DNA of 64,000 nt from contig CAVWMF010000001.1 in NCBI GenBank assembly GCA_963756025.1, positions 248,001 through 312,000 on the forward strand, read 5' to 3'. The notes below the pieces were generated by a model. That model saw nothing but the letters and a program-made list of their open reading frames with translations. It searched no databases and had not been told where the DNA came from. The position numbers and the translations under genes are program-made. Within the stretch, counting starts at the first letter, position 1; every line of letters begins with the position of its first letter. Shown here one piece after another: positions 48,401 to 56,415 of this stretch. Source of the DNA: Bog-473 sp963756025 (GTDB lineage: Bacteria > Actinomycetota > Acidimicrobiia > Acidimicrobiales > RAAP-2).

Positions 48401-49620
48401 GACGGCGCCCCTTTCGGCTCGGAAATCATCGGCGGGGTCACGATCGAACGTTGGTAGGCCGTGACCAGCGCACCGGCCGCCACGAGGTCGCACGGTGCCG
48501 AGAAGAGGAGATCGAGCGCATCGACGTACAACCGATGGAGCTCGAGGTCCTCACCTTGCCCCACGGCCTGCGCCTTGGCCCGGTAGGCATCCAGCCGACC
48601 CCGCAACTCGTCCCGGGCGGCGACCGCAGAGCGCGCCGTCTCCTGGAGATCGTCGATCTGTTTGCGCAGATCGCCCACGCGCGGCAGGAGAGCCCGGACA
48701 CCGAATGCGGCGTCCGTGGGGCTCGTCGTGGTCAGACGGCCCGCTTCGGCCAGTTCGCGTCGCAACTCCTCGAGGACGTTTCCTATCGTTTCGAGTCTGT
48801 TCCGCTCCTCGACGTGCAGCACGACTTTGGCTCCTACTTCGGCTTGAAGCAGCCGCGTTTCCTCGAGCACCTGCGCACACTCGTCCAGGGATACGGCCAC
48901 CGCGGCCAGGTTCGCCTCGAGCTTCTCGTGTACGGCCACCGATTCCCGTAGGGAGGTGGACGCCCGTTCGATCATCGTCGTGATCGGGGCGAGCACCTCG
49001 CCGGAGACCCCGAGCGGATCGCAGCGCGAGAGCTCTCCGGCCTCGTTCAGCGCGTTGCGGGCCAGGGCCAGATTATTCGGTCGACGAATGAAGCGGGCAT
49101 CTGCTGCCGCTTCGAGCTCGGTGACCATGGCTTCCAACGCATCGAGCCGGGGGACGATCAACGTCCAGACGGCGGCCACTTCGTTGACGACGGCCATGAC
49201 GAGCTCATAGTCACTCGACATCCGCGTGATCACGTCGTCGAAGGTGAACGAGTCCGTCGGCGCCACTCCTTCGGTCAGGGTCCGCTGGGCGTCGGGCCGC
49301 AGCACGGCGACCGATGGCCCGTGCAGCAGCTCAGCGAGGCGGCCGAGCGCAGCACGGGAGGGGGATGCTTTCGACCCGCGTGCCCGGGTCACCTGCTCGA
49401 GCGTGTCGGTCAGGGCCATTTGCCCACTCCAGAGTGAGGAGAGTCGGCGCTGGGCTTCGGTCCATTGCGCCGCGGTCCGGCCGGTGAGGGACGACGAGGC
49501 ATCGAGCATCTGGCGGGTCACATCGGCATCGAGCTCGACGAGATTCTGGACGATGCGCTCAAGCATCGTCCGCAGGGCGACGATGCGGCGGTCGAGAGCC
49601 TCGATGGTCTGCGTCGTCAT
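48385..49620 (-). CDS. Coiled-coil protein of the pknG operon
   Basis: 411 residues from ATG 49620, overlapping the glnH-like stop; its end overlaps the pknG start by 16 bases. It is almost wholly helical with long heptad stretches (LDRRIVALRTMLERIVQNLV, IDDLQETARSAVAARDELRG, LETIGNVLEELRRELAEAGR). No membrane segment, zinc motif or enzyme motif is seen. The classical mycobacterial cluster has no such gene that I recall between glnH and pknG. Translational coupling to both suggests a structural adaptor linking the sensor pair and the kinase. Function is inferred only from position. Confidence 0.75.
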   Translation of the reverse strand: MTTQTIEALDRRIVALRTMLERIVQNLVELDADVTRQMLDASSSLTGRTAAQWTEAQRRLSSLWSGQMALTDTLEQVTRARGSKASPSRAALGRLAELLHGPSVAVLRPDAQRTLTEGVAPTDSFTFDDVITRMSSDYELVMAVVNEVAAVWTLIVPRLDALEAMVTELEAAADARFIRRPNNLALARNALNEAGELSRCDPLGVSGEVLAPITTMIERASTSLRESVAVHEKLEANLAAVAVSLDECAQVLEETRLLQAEVGAKVVLHVEERNRLETIGNVLEELRRELAEAGRLTTTSPTDAAFGVRALLPRVGDLRKQIDDLQETARSAVAARDELRGRLDAYRAKAQAVGQGEDLELHRLYVDALDLLFSAPCDLVAAGALVTAYQRSIVTPPMISEPKGAPSWPTA

Positions 49621-50663
49621 GTCGCCGCCTTGTAGGTCGGCGCGGGTGGACTCTGTGCTTGACCACCGTTCGCCGAACGGAGATCAGCGTTGTAGAGCGC
49701 TTCCCAGGTGCCGTCGACCCGCTCCTCGGCCAACACGCCGTTCACGAAGGCCGTGAAATCAGCGTGCTTCTGGCTGATGGCCATGCCGTACGGCTCCGGG
49801 CTGAACGATTGGTCGAGGATCACCGTGTTGGGGTCTTGCGCGTGGAGCCCCGTGAGAATCGCGTCGTCGGTCCCGATGGCGTCGACCTGGCCCTGTTGGA
49901 GCATCACGAGGCAGTCGGCCCAGTCATTCACGTCCCAGGCCACGATGTGCTGTGCTCCGGCCACGGCCACCAGGTTGCCGAGGGAGTCGGCCCCGCCGGT
50001 CGCACAGACGCGGCTGTGGCCCAGGTTGGCCGGACCGGTGATCGAAGAGCCGGTGGGCACCAGCAGCTTCTCCGCCGCGTTGTAATAGACGGTGGAGAAA
50101 TCGACCGGATAGGGATCAGCGCTGCTCTTGGTCTGGCGTGCGCAGTTGATGGTCATGGTCTCGGCCAGGATGTCGACCTCTCCCGTCGCCACGGCCTTGC
50201 TCCGATCGGCGTTGGGGACGATCTTGAAGTCGATCGCCGGAGCGTGGGGGCCGAAGATGGCCAAGTTCACCTGCTCGAGCATGTCGATGTCGAAGCCCTG
50301 GAGCTGACCGGTGGTCGGATTGCGATAGGCCCACAAATTCGTGTTCTGGTCCACCCCGGCGATCAGGTACTTGCGGGCAAGGATGTGGGCCATCCAAGAG
50401 CCGGCCGGCATGTCACCGGGGGCGGGCATCGGGCTCGGCGGGGTATAGCTGGCGATGCAGTTCGATGCAGTGGGCGCGGTGGCTACGGGATGGACGATGG
50501 TGGCGTCCGCCGGCATGACGGCAGAGGCGTTGACCGCGTCGGATGGCGTCGAGCTGGGTGTCGTCGTACCGCAGGCCGCGGCGGCCAGGGCAACGCCGAG
50601 CAGAGCGGCGGCCGTGGCGAGGCGTGACCCGCGCCGGTTCATCGAAGGTAGGTGTGCGGGCAT
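49617..50663 (-). CDS. glnH: GlnH-like amino-acid-binding lipoprotein
   Basis: 348 residues from ATG 50663 (ATG 50642 also possible). Lipoprotein signal: ATAAALLGVALAAAACGT. The mature part is a type II amino-acid-binding fold: YLIAGVDQNTNLWAYRN, GFDIDMLEQVNLAIFG, DFKIVPNADRSKAVATGEVD, VCATGGADSLGNLVAV, GQVDAIGTDDAILTGL and EPYGMAISQKHADFTAFVNG. In mycobacteria GlnH binds Asp/Glu-type amino acids and signals through GlnX to PknG rather than feeding a transporter. No permease gene is nearby here either, in agreement. It follows the glnX-like gene by 4 bases. Confidence 0.9.
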   Translation of the reverse strand: MPAHLPSMNRRGSRLATAAALLGVALAAAACGTTTPSSTPSDAVNASAVMPADATIVHPVATAPTASNCIASYTPPSPMPAPGDMPAGSWMAHILARKYLIAGVDQNTNLWAYRNPTTGQLQGFDIDMLEQVNLAIFGPHAPAIDFKIVPNADRSKAVATGEVDILAETMTINCARQTKSSADPYPVDFSTVYYNAAEKLLVPTGSSITGPANLGHSRVCATGGADSLGNLVAVAGAQHIVAWDVNDWADCLVMLQQGQVDAIGTDDAILTGLHAQDPNTVILDQSFSPEPYGMAISQKHADFTAFVNGVLAEERVDGTWEALYNADLRSANGGQAQSPPAPTYKAAT

Positions 50664-50667
50664 GGCG

Positions 50668-52053
50668 TTACCGGTACTCGGCGATCCGGGGGCGGAAGCC
50701 CAAGAGGATGAAGGCGGCGACCACGATGGAAAGAACGGCACTACCCCAGATGAGCCCCGCAATGTCATTGGAGGCACCGTCCATCGATTGGTTGAACGAC
50801 CGCTGGGAGTGCGTGATCGCTGCGCTGAGGCTGCTGTCGAGATTCGACGAGACCGTCGGCAGCCGATCCGGGCCGCTCCCCGAGGCGAGGGCAACCGCCT
50901 TGTCCTGAGTCTTCACGTCGCTTGCGTTGTCGTCCTTCCTGATCTGCCTGTGGACGTCCGCATAGGCCGCCAGTGCGTTGTCCGCCTGCTTGATCTGCCC
51001 TTCCTCCACGGAGCCGGCCTCCTTGCTGGCCGATGCCATGAGGTTGTCGAACCGGCGCACGGTCATGTCGTAGTCCTGTTGGTAGGTGGGGAGCGAGTTG
51101 TGGGTGAGGAGGGTGAGCTCGTCATCGGCCATCATCTGGAGGGCCCCGATCCGAGCCTGGGTGAAGAGGACGACCGGACCCGAACCATTGGCCGTCGCGG
51201 TGTTGACACTCGAGTTCTGGGCGACCACGGCGATCGTGAACCACAGCGCAAGGACGAACACGATGACCGTTCCGACCGCCAGGAAGAGGTTGAGGGTGCG
51301 GCGGAAGTGTCGGCTCATCCAGACCTGCACGACGATGAGGAGGATCAATAATGCAAGGAGGAAGAAGACGGCGGCCCACAGCAGTGGTGAGCTCACCGCA
51401 CTGTCCTGGTCGCTCGTCAGCTGTTGATTCTCCACGGTGTACAACCGGGCGGCGCCCGGGAGGATCTCGAGCCTCATGAGATTGTTGGCCTCGCCGATGT
51501 AGGCCGTGGCGAGCGGGTAGTAGCCCTGACGCTCGTTGAAGGTGGCGGTCTGGACCAACCCGGTGTAGGTCGGGAGGTTCACGGCGACGGACCGGATGGC
51601 GGAGGCGACTGCCGGGTCGCTCCCCGCCGCCTGGGCGGCGAGGGCCAGGTTGGCCGATGCATGAGCGACGTCACTCATGTAGTGGGTCCGGAGCGAGGCC
51701 GGCTGCAGTTGGCCTTGAAGGAAGGAGCCGGCGGCGGTCGTGTCCGCGTCCGACAGGTAGGTGTCGATCGCCTGGGCTTCGACGACGAGTGGCTCGGCTG
51801 TCTGCGACGCCGCCGAGGTGGCCGTGTCGCGGTTGTTGGCGGCGAGGGCGGTCACCAACCCGACGATGAGCGCGAGGGCGGCGAGTCCGATGGCCATCAG
51901 ACGGAGCCGTGCCGGCGTGACGCCGCTCCGGGCCCGGGTGGCGGGGGAGTGATTCGTGCGGGCATGGGCGGGTGCGCCGCGGCGCCCGCGGACCTGTGGG
52001 GCGCGGTCGAGTGACGGATCAGGAAGCACCCCTACGGGCTCCGTCGCGATCAT
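50668..52053 (-). CDS. glnX: GlnX-like transmembrane signalling protein
   Basis: 461 residues from ATG 52053 with GAAGGG upstream. Helices: LMAIGLAALALIVGLVTALA (about 53-72), LLWAAVFFLLALLILLIVV (about 222-242), LFLAVGTVIVFVLALWFTIA (about 256-276) and a last one near AVLSIVVAAFILLGF. Two extracellular four-helix-like regions lie between them (73-220 and 280-430). This matches the mycobacterial GlnX layout, which relays amino-acid binding by GlnH across the membrane to PknG. First gene of the long minus-strand operon. Confidence 0.88.
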   Translation of the reverse strand: MIATEPVGVLPDPSLDRAPQVRGRRGAPAHARTNHSPATRARSGVTPARLRLMAIGLAALALIVGLVTALAANNRDTATSAASQTAEPLVVEAQAIDTYLSDADTTAAGSFLQGQLQPASLRTHYMSDVAHASANLALAAQAAGSDPAVASAIRSVAVNLPTYTGLVQTATFNERQGYYPLATAYIGEANNLMRLEILPGAARLYTVENQQLTSDQDSAVSSPLLWAAVFFLLALLILLIVVQVWMSRHFRRTLNLFLAVGTVIVFVLALWFTIAVVAQNSSVNTATANGSGPVVLFTQARIGALQMMADDELTLLTHNSLPTYQQDYDMTVRRFDNLMASASKEAGSVEEGQIKQADNALAAYADVHRQIRKDDNASDVKTQDKAVALASGSGPDRLPTVSSNLDSSLSAAITHSQRSFNQSMDGASNDIAGLIWGSAVLSIVVAAFILLGFRPRIAEYR

Positions 52054-52403
52054 CGCCAGACCCTTCTGTTCGACACCACGGACGGGATCTGGTCATCCAT
52101 CAAGAAATCCCGAACCATCGCGTTCGCCGGACCACATTGTTTCACCCCTTCAGTTTGAGCGACGTCGGTAAGCGCTCAGTAAAGGCGGATGCCGCCAACC
52201 CCTTCGGCAAAATCCGGCTCCCCCCGTGCCACATCATCGGAGGGTACCCCTCTAACCCCATGAAACCATGTTTTTGGCGCTTATGTGGGGCACCACGGTG
52301 CGCCGACGCTGTCGCGTCGCGATCCGACGAATCCTGACAGAGCCGTCAGGGTTGACGAGCGTCGACCAGACAGGGTCGCGTGATGAAACATGACAACCGC
52401 GGG
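52054..52403. other. 350-base intergenic region upstream of the glnX operon
   Basis: No gene is supported here. It holds an inverted repeat TGAGCG (52156-52161) / CGCTCA (52173-52178) with an 11-base spacer, which could be an operator for the glnX operon. It also holds a short hairpin CCTGAC-N6-GTCAGG at 52333-52350 that may end transcription of the DHFR-like gene. No confident -35/-10 pair is seen. Confidence 0.4.
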
Positions 52404-52961
52404 TCAGCCCGGGGTAGATGAGCAGCACGACACCACTACGGAAGGTCTTGCTCTCGAGGAGCTCGAGGGCGGGCGCGGTGTCGATGTCCTCGAAGAGATG
52501 GCGACCACGCCCCCGGGCGACAGGGGTGACCAAAAAGATGGAACTCGTCGATCAGGCCATGCTGCATCAGCGTGACGTCCAGCGGGCCATTTCCGTACTT
52601 GATGATGTCGCCCCCGGATTGTTGCTTGAGATCGGCGAAGAAAGGAAGCCACGTCGCCGGGAATGATGGTGACATTCCAGGTCCTCTCGCGCAGCGTTGT
52701 GGATGCCACGTATTTCGGAAGGGCGTTCATCCTCTCGACGAACGCATGCGGAACGTCCGGATCGCCGTGATCGCCTTGCTGCATCGCCTGGTAGGCGGCG
52801 GACAGTCCCTCGTAGGTCCTTCGCCCGGAGCAGCATGTCGGTCCCGAAGAGCAACTCTGTGGCATAGGCATGTGGTCCTCGTCCAGATAGGGAAGGGCCC
52901 ACTCGGTCGTTCCGACCTCCCCGCCCAGGGAGACGTGGTTGGATTCGATCAGCTTCCTCAT
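52404..52961 (-). pseudogene. Dihydrofolate reductase-like (RibD C-terminal) protein, broken by frameshifts
   Basis: Pieces in order from ATG 52961: SNHVSLGGEVGTTEWALPYL, then TELLFGTDMLL, GRRTYEGLSAAYQAMQ, FVERMNALPKYVASTTL with TWNVTIIPGDV, DLKQQSGGDIIKYGNGPLDV, LIDEFHLFGHP and last GRGRHLFEDIDTAPALELLE with TFRSGVVLLIYPG. These are the standard blocks of bacterial YyaP/RibD-like reductases of about 185-195 residues. At least four frame changes are needed over 560 bases. The exact stop is unclear; 52404 closes one frame. Either heavy local sequence error or a decayed gene. Confidence 0.7.
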
Positions 52962-52990
52962 GCGTTATCGCTTCCGAGTCCCGGCGGAGT

Positions 52991-53419
52991 TCAGACGGCT
53001 GCGGCCAGTCCGATGCCGGCGGCGGCGACACCGAGGCAGAGTGCGAGCCCCCCGAAGGTATAGATCCACGCTTCGGAGCGGTGACCGTCACGAAGGAGAT
53101 GGACCGACTCCCAACTGGCGGTGGACCACGTGGTGTAACCCCCACACAGGCCGACGCCGGCGACATCGAGATCGTGGGGACCGAACCCGTGATACATCGA
53201 GAGGCCGGTGAGGAAGCCCAGGAGCAAGGACCCGGAGGCATTGACGACGAGCGTGCCGACCGGTAACGGGTCGGCCCGGCGACGTGCCGCATGGTGGATG
53301 ATCAGCGCGCGCAGCATTGCGCCGATCGCTCCGGCGGCCGCAACCAACAACGCCAGGCCGAGAGTGGGGGAGTGGTTCGCCGAGGGAACGACAGCCGCGG
53401 TGGTGAGGAATGCGGTCAC
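52991..53419 (-). CDS. crcB: Fluoride channel FluC/CrcB, second subunit
   Basis: 142 residues. GTG 53419 overlaps the stop of the first copy (GTGA) and is chosen for that reason; GTG 53431 is in frame upstream. The protein has four helices with the family motif GAIGAMLRALIIHHA, the core NASGSLLLGFLTGL and LCGGYTTWSTASWESVHLLR. FluC is a dual-topology dimer that exports fluoride. Adjacent paired genes usually make a heterodimer with opposed orientations. Behind a fluoride riboswitch. Confidence 0.92.
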   Translation of the reverse strand: MTAFLTTAAVVPSANHSPTLGLALLVAAAGAIGAMLRALIIHHAARRRADPLPVGTLVVNASGSLLLGFLTGLSMYHGFGPHDLDVAGVGLCGGYTTWSTASWESVHLLRDGHRSEAWIYTFGGLALCLGVAAAGIGLAAAV

Positions 53420-53853
53420 GGGGTTGTCCACCGCCGACCGACCGCATCGCCCAGTACGACGAGCGCCGTTCCCCCCACCAGTGTCGCCGCCAGATAGAGG
53501 AGGCTCAATGCTGCCTGTCCATTCTGGAGCAGCGTGATGGCGCCCACGGCAAGCGCGGAGTACGTGGTCCAGCCACCGAGGAGGCCGACGACGAGAAACG
53601 GACGGAGCAGTGGCTGCCGCGGCGCCCACTGCTCGACCACCGGCAAGAGCAGCCCGATGGCGAGGGATCCGCTGAGGTTGACGATCAACGTGACAGTGGG
53701 GAAGTGACCGGACCCATCGACGAAGGCGGTGTCGAGAAGGAATCTGGCTACCGTGCCGAGCGCGCCGCCGACCGCAATGACCAGCAGAACGTTCAGTGAC
53801 AGCCCGAGGCGGGGGAGTGCGGGTTCTCTCAATGGATCGTGGCCGTTCGTCAT
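53416..53853 (-). CDS. crcB: Fluoride channel FluC/CrcB, first subunit
   Basis: 145 residues from ATG 53853, with AGGAGG five bases upstream. Family motifs: GGALGTVARFLLD, TLIVNLSGSLAIGLLL, VGLLGGWTTYSALAVGAITL. Four hydrophobic helices. A short basic/acidic N-terminus (TNGHDPLREPALPRLG) precedes them. It is the first gene after the fluoride riboswitch and overlaps the second crcB copy, so the channel pair is made together when fluoride rises. Confidence 0.93.
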   Translation of the reverse strand: MTNGHDPLREPALPRLGLSLNVLLVIAVGGALGTVARFLLDTAFVDGSGHFPTVTLIVNLSGSLAIGLLLPVVEQWAPRQPLLRPFLVVGLLGGWTTYSALAVGAITLLQNGQAALSLLYLAATLVGGTALVVLGDAVGRRWTTP

Positions 53854-53902
53854 GGTCCTCCTGCGCCTGGTCCGCACCGCGACATGCGTCGCCGTGCCCT
53901 CT

Positions 53903-53965
53903 GGTCAGGAGCCATCAGCCGTCTCGGCGGTTCGGAGCGTCTGCTCCCCGGCGGGACCCATCGCC
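53903..53965 (-). ncRNA. Fluoride riboswitch (crcB motif)
   Basis: Read on the minus strand it begins GGCGATGGGTCCCGCC (the conserved 5' GGCGATGG and its helix). A hairpin GGGGAGCAGACGCTCC follows, then GAACCGCCGAGACGGC and the conserved end TGATGGCTCCT. The order, the pseudoknot-forming parts and the place 50 bases ahead of two crcB genes all fit the fluoride-sensing class. Fluoride binding should turn expression on. Confidence 0.92.
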
Positions 53966-54018
53966 GGACTGCGCTCCCGATTGTAGCTGTCGCCCCGGCG
54001 GGGGAGTGGAGTGTCCAA

Positions 54019-54760
54019 TCAGAGGCGAGGCCCCGGCGCGTTGCGGAAGCGGAAGGGCTCACTCTCCCGCCCGGCGATGACGTACCAGCATTCGCCCGAG
54101 ACATCGGCGTCGAGGATCCGCTGAAAGGCGGCGACGACGTCGCTGACGTCGAGAATGGGAAATCCCATGTCGAGCAGGACCTGCTCGGAGCCCTTGATGA
54201 TGTTCGTGTAGGCAAAGGACGGACAGAGCGCATTGACCGTGACGCCCTCGGCGGCATATGCCTCGCCGATGGAGCGCACGAGGCCGACGACAGCGTGCTT
54301 GTTGGCGGCGTAGATCGGATCGAAGGGGACCGCCACCAGTCCGGCCATGCTGGCCGTGGCCACGATGGTTCCCCCGCCGGAACCGATGATCGCCGGTCGT
54401 GCGGCGGCAATGCCGTAGACGACGCCGTCGAGGTTGATGCGCATCGCCCGGCGATAGGCCTCGGGATCGAAGTCGTCGCCCATGCTGCACCACGAGGTGA
54501 CCCCGGCGTTGAGGTGGGCCAGGTGCAGTCCTCCGAATTCCTGCACCGCAAAGGCCACGGCGGCGGAGCTGTCGGCCGGCTCCGTGACGTCGGTGTGGAT
54601 GAAGCGGCCCCCCAGTTCGTCCGCCACCTGCGCTGCCCCGGGAGTCGTCGATGTCCGCCAGTACGACGTGCGCACCCTGCGCCGCCAGGTGACGGGCGAC
54701 CCCTTCACCGATGCCGTTGCTCCCGCCGGTGATCAATGCCACTTTGCCGTCCATGTCCAT
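54019..54760 (-). CDS. Short-chain dehydrogenase/reductase (one frameshift)
   Basis: ATG 54760 (a second ATG is two codons on). The NAD(P) motif is VALITGGSNGIGEGVARHLA, then GAHVVLADIDDS; a frame change follows near 54640. The rest has FIHTDVTEPADSSAAVAFAV, LHLAHLNAGVTSW, the Ser in VATASMAGL, Tyr/Lys in IYAANKHAVVGLVRSIGEAY and a final VIAGRESEPFRFRN. Joined length about 247 is normal for classical SDRs. Substrate unknown. Asp at the end of the second strand suggests NAD preference. Confidence 0.88.
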
Positions 54761-54855
54761 GCCCGGATCGTAGGGGAGGGTGCGCCCCGCTAGCTTTGCG
54801 CCGGCCGGTGGCGCACGAACGCCACCGTGACGCCCCCCGTGATGGAAGGAGACCC

Positions 54856-55698
54856 GTGACCATTGCGACCGGCGACGAAAGCGATGTCACCCCCACGGCG
54901 AACCAGACCGAACGGCGCCGGTGGAACGATGCCTACTGGACGTCGATCTGGCCCAGGCGCGAGGCCTTCACGGACAATGTGACCGACGACCTGTTGAGTC
55001 ACCTCGCCGCAGAGAAGGGCGAACGGATCCTCGAGATCGGGAGTGGCGGCGGCAAGGTCTCTCTCGCCGTGGCCTCGCGGGTGCGCCCTACGGGAGGGGT
55101 GGTGGGGGCGGACATTTCGGAGCCCCTCCTACGCCTGGCCCGCGAGAGGGCCCGGCAGACCTCCGCGGTCAATGTCGATTTCGTGCTGGCTGACGCCCAG
55201 GGAGACTCGCTCCCTGGAGCCCCCTTCGATGCCGCCACGAGCCAATTCGGGGTGATGTTCTTCGATGAGCCCGTCGTGGCCTTTGCCAATATAAGACGAC
55301 AGGTCAAGGACGGGGGCCGGCTCGTGTTCGTCTGCTGGCAGTCCATGGATCGCAACCCGTGGGCCCTCGGCCACGCGATCGGGGCCTATACCCCGCCGCC
55401 ACCCACCCCGGCCGCCGGCAAGAGCCAGACGGGGCCCTTCACCCTGGGTGATCTCGAACGGACGTCGGGGATCCTTACGGCGGCCGGCTGGGAGGAGCCC
55501 CGGGCGGCTCCGTACGAGCGGGTCGTCACCGTCGACCGATCGGCCATTTTCGACGATGGTCAGCTCGTCTTCAACGGCGTTGCCGAGGGGAACCTGCCGG
55601 CGGCCCGAGATGCGATTGAGCGCCATCTGTCTCAGTTCGCCCGGACCGACGGTCGTCTCGACGTTCCCGTGGCCTACTTCGTCGTCACCGCCCGATAG
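54856..55698 (+). CDS. Class I SAM-dependent methyltransferase
   Basis: 280 residues from GTG 54856 with GGAAGGAG upstream. SAM site: ILEIGSGGGKVSLAVASRV, acidic loop VVGADISEPLLRLARE, and DFVLADAQGDSLPG. The family post-motifs are DAATSQFGVMFFDEPVVAFA and VKDGGRLVFVCW. The N-terminal NDAYWTSIWPRREAFTDNV resembles UbiE/COQ5-like small-molecule methyltransferases. Divergent from the SDR gene. Substrate not predictable. Confidence 0.88.
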   Translation: MTIATGDESDVTPTANQTERRRWNDAYWTSIWPRREAFTDNVTDDLLSHLAAEKGERILEIGSGGGKVSLAVASRVRPTGGVVGADISEPLLRLARERARQTSAVNVDFVLADAQGDSLPGAPFDAATSQFGVMFFDEPVVAFANIRRQVKDGGRLVFVCWQSMDRNPWALGHAIGAYTPPPPTPAAGKSQTGPFTLGDLERTSGILTAAGWEEPRAAPYERVVTVDRSAIFDDGQLVFNGVAEGNLPAARDAIERHLSQFARTDGRLDVPVAYFVVTAR

Positions 55699-55923
55699 AG
55701 CCGATAGAGAGAGGAGAGGTGCAAATCTCCTGTCGCTGAGCCGCTTCCCGAATTTCCAGTCTAACTTAACATAATGATTATTATCGGCGGTCGGGGGAGT
55801 AGGGGTTCGATCGCTCACTCGGAGTCTGTTGTCTTGACCAGGATGTTCTCCAAGACGAGCGCGGCCCAAGTCGACGTCGTCAGAAGAGGTGAGGGAAGGC
55901 ATTTGTCCGGCACCCACGCAGCT

Positions 55924-55965
55924 CCACCTTCGCACATCGAACATACGTTCGATGTGCGAAGGTGG
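55924..55965. promoter_or_regulatory. 42-bp perfect palindrome containing an exact actinobacterial SOS (LexA) box
   Basis: Left arm CCACCTTCGCACATCGAAC and right arm GTTCGATGTGCGAAGGTGG are perfect reverse complements around the loop ATAC. The centre, TCGAACATACGTTCGA (55937-55952), fits the Gram-positive LexA consensus CGAACRNRYGTTCG at every position. It may be a LexA site, a strong RNA hairpin, or both. No gene is placed as a normal LexA target; the nearest is the 78-codon gene that reads toward it. Confidence 0.75.
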
Positions 55966-56026
55966 TTGGAGCCGAAAGCGACTTGGTCGGTGTATGTCGC
56001 GTTGAGCGAATTGTCGCCTTGATTCT

Positions 56027-56263
56027 CTAGGGCACCTGCCGCTCGGTTTGTGCTTGCGCGTTGGCTTCAGCCAACCACGATCCGATGATGCCCAGGCAGT
56101 CTTTGCAAGGTTTGCGTCCCTGACTGAGGGGTGGCTTTGCCCGCACCCTGTTCTCTTTTTTGATTGCCTTCGCTCCATCGCACTTGTACAGGACGTGGTA
56201 GACGTCCTGGTCGGATGGCTCGGTGGCGTAGCAAAAGTCCATCGACACTCGTGCATTCTCCAT
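56027..56263 (-). CDS. Small Cys-containing hypothetical protein
   Basis: 78 residues from ATG 56263. The sequence is MDFCYATEPSDQDVYHVLYK, then CDGAKAIKKENRVRAKPPLS and KPCKDCLGIIGSWLAEANAQ. Single Cys residues at about 11 and 28 and a CxxC pair could make one zinc site. Composition is lower in GC and richer in Lys/Asn/Gln than neighbours, so it may be acquired. No ribosome site is clear. The 42-bp palindrome lies 62 bases past its stop. I do not recognise the family. Confidence 0.55.
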   Translation of the reverse strand: MENARVSMDFCYATEPSDQDVYHVLYKCDGAKAIKKENRVRAKPPLSQGRKPCKDCLGIIGSWLAEANAQAQTERQVP

Positions 56264-56415
56264 CTACGCATCGTGGCAGGGCTTGCCGACACAGCCGACC
56301 GTATCCCTCTGCTGTGTGTGTCTGCCAACGGTCGGGAACGCCGATTCCGAAACTCCAAGCCTGCTCACAGCCGATTTGCGGCTGGCTGTGACGTCCGCTG
56401 GGTCTACTGCAACGT

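Noticed and set aside
55774..56022. 82-codon plus-strand ORF crossing the LexA-like palindrome
   Set aside because: No ribosome site, composition is not protein-like, and it contains the whole palindrome.
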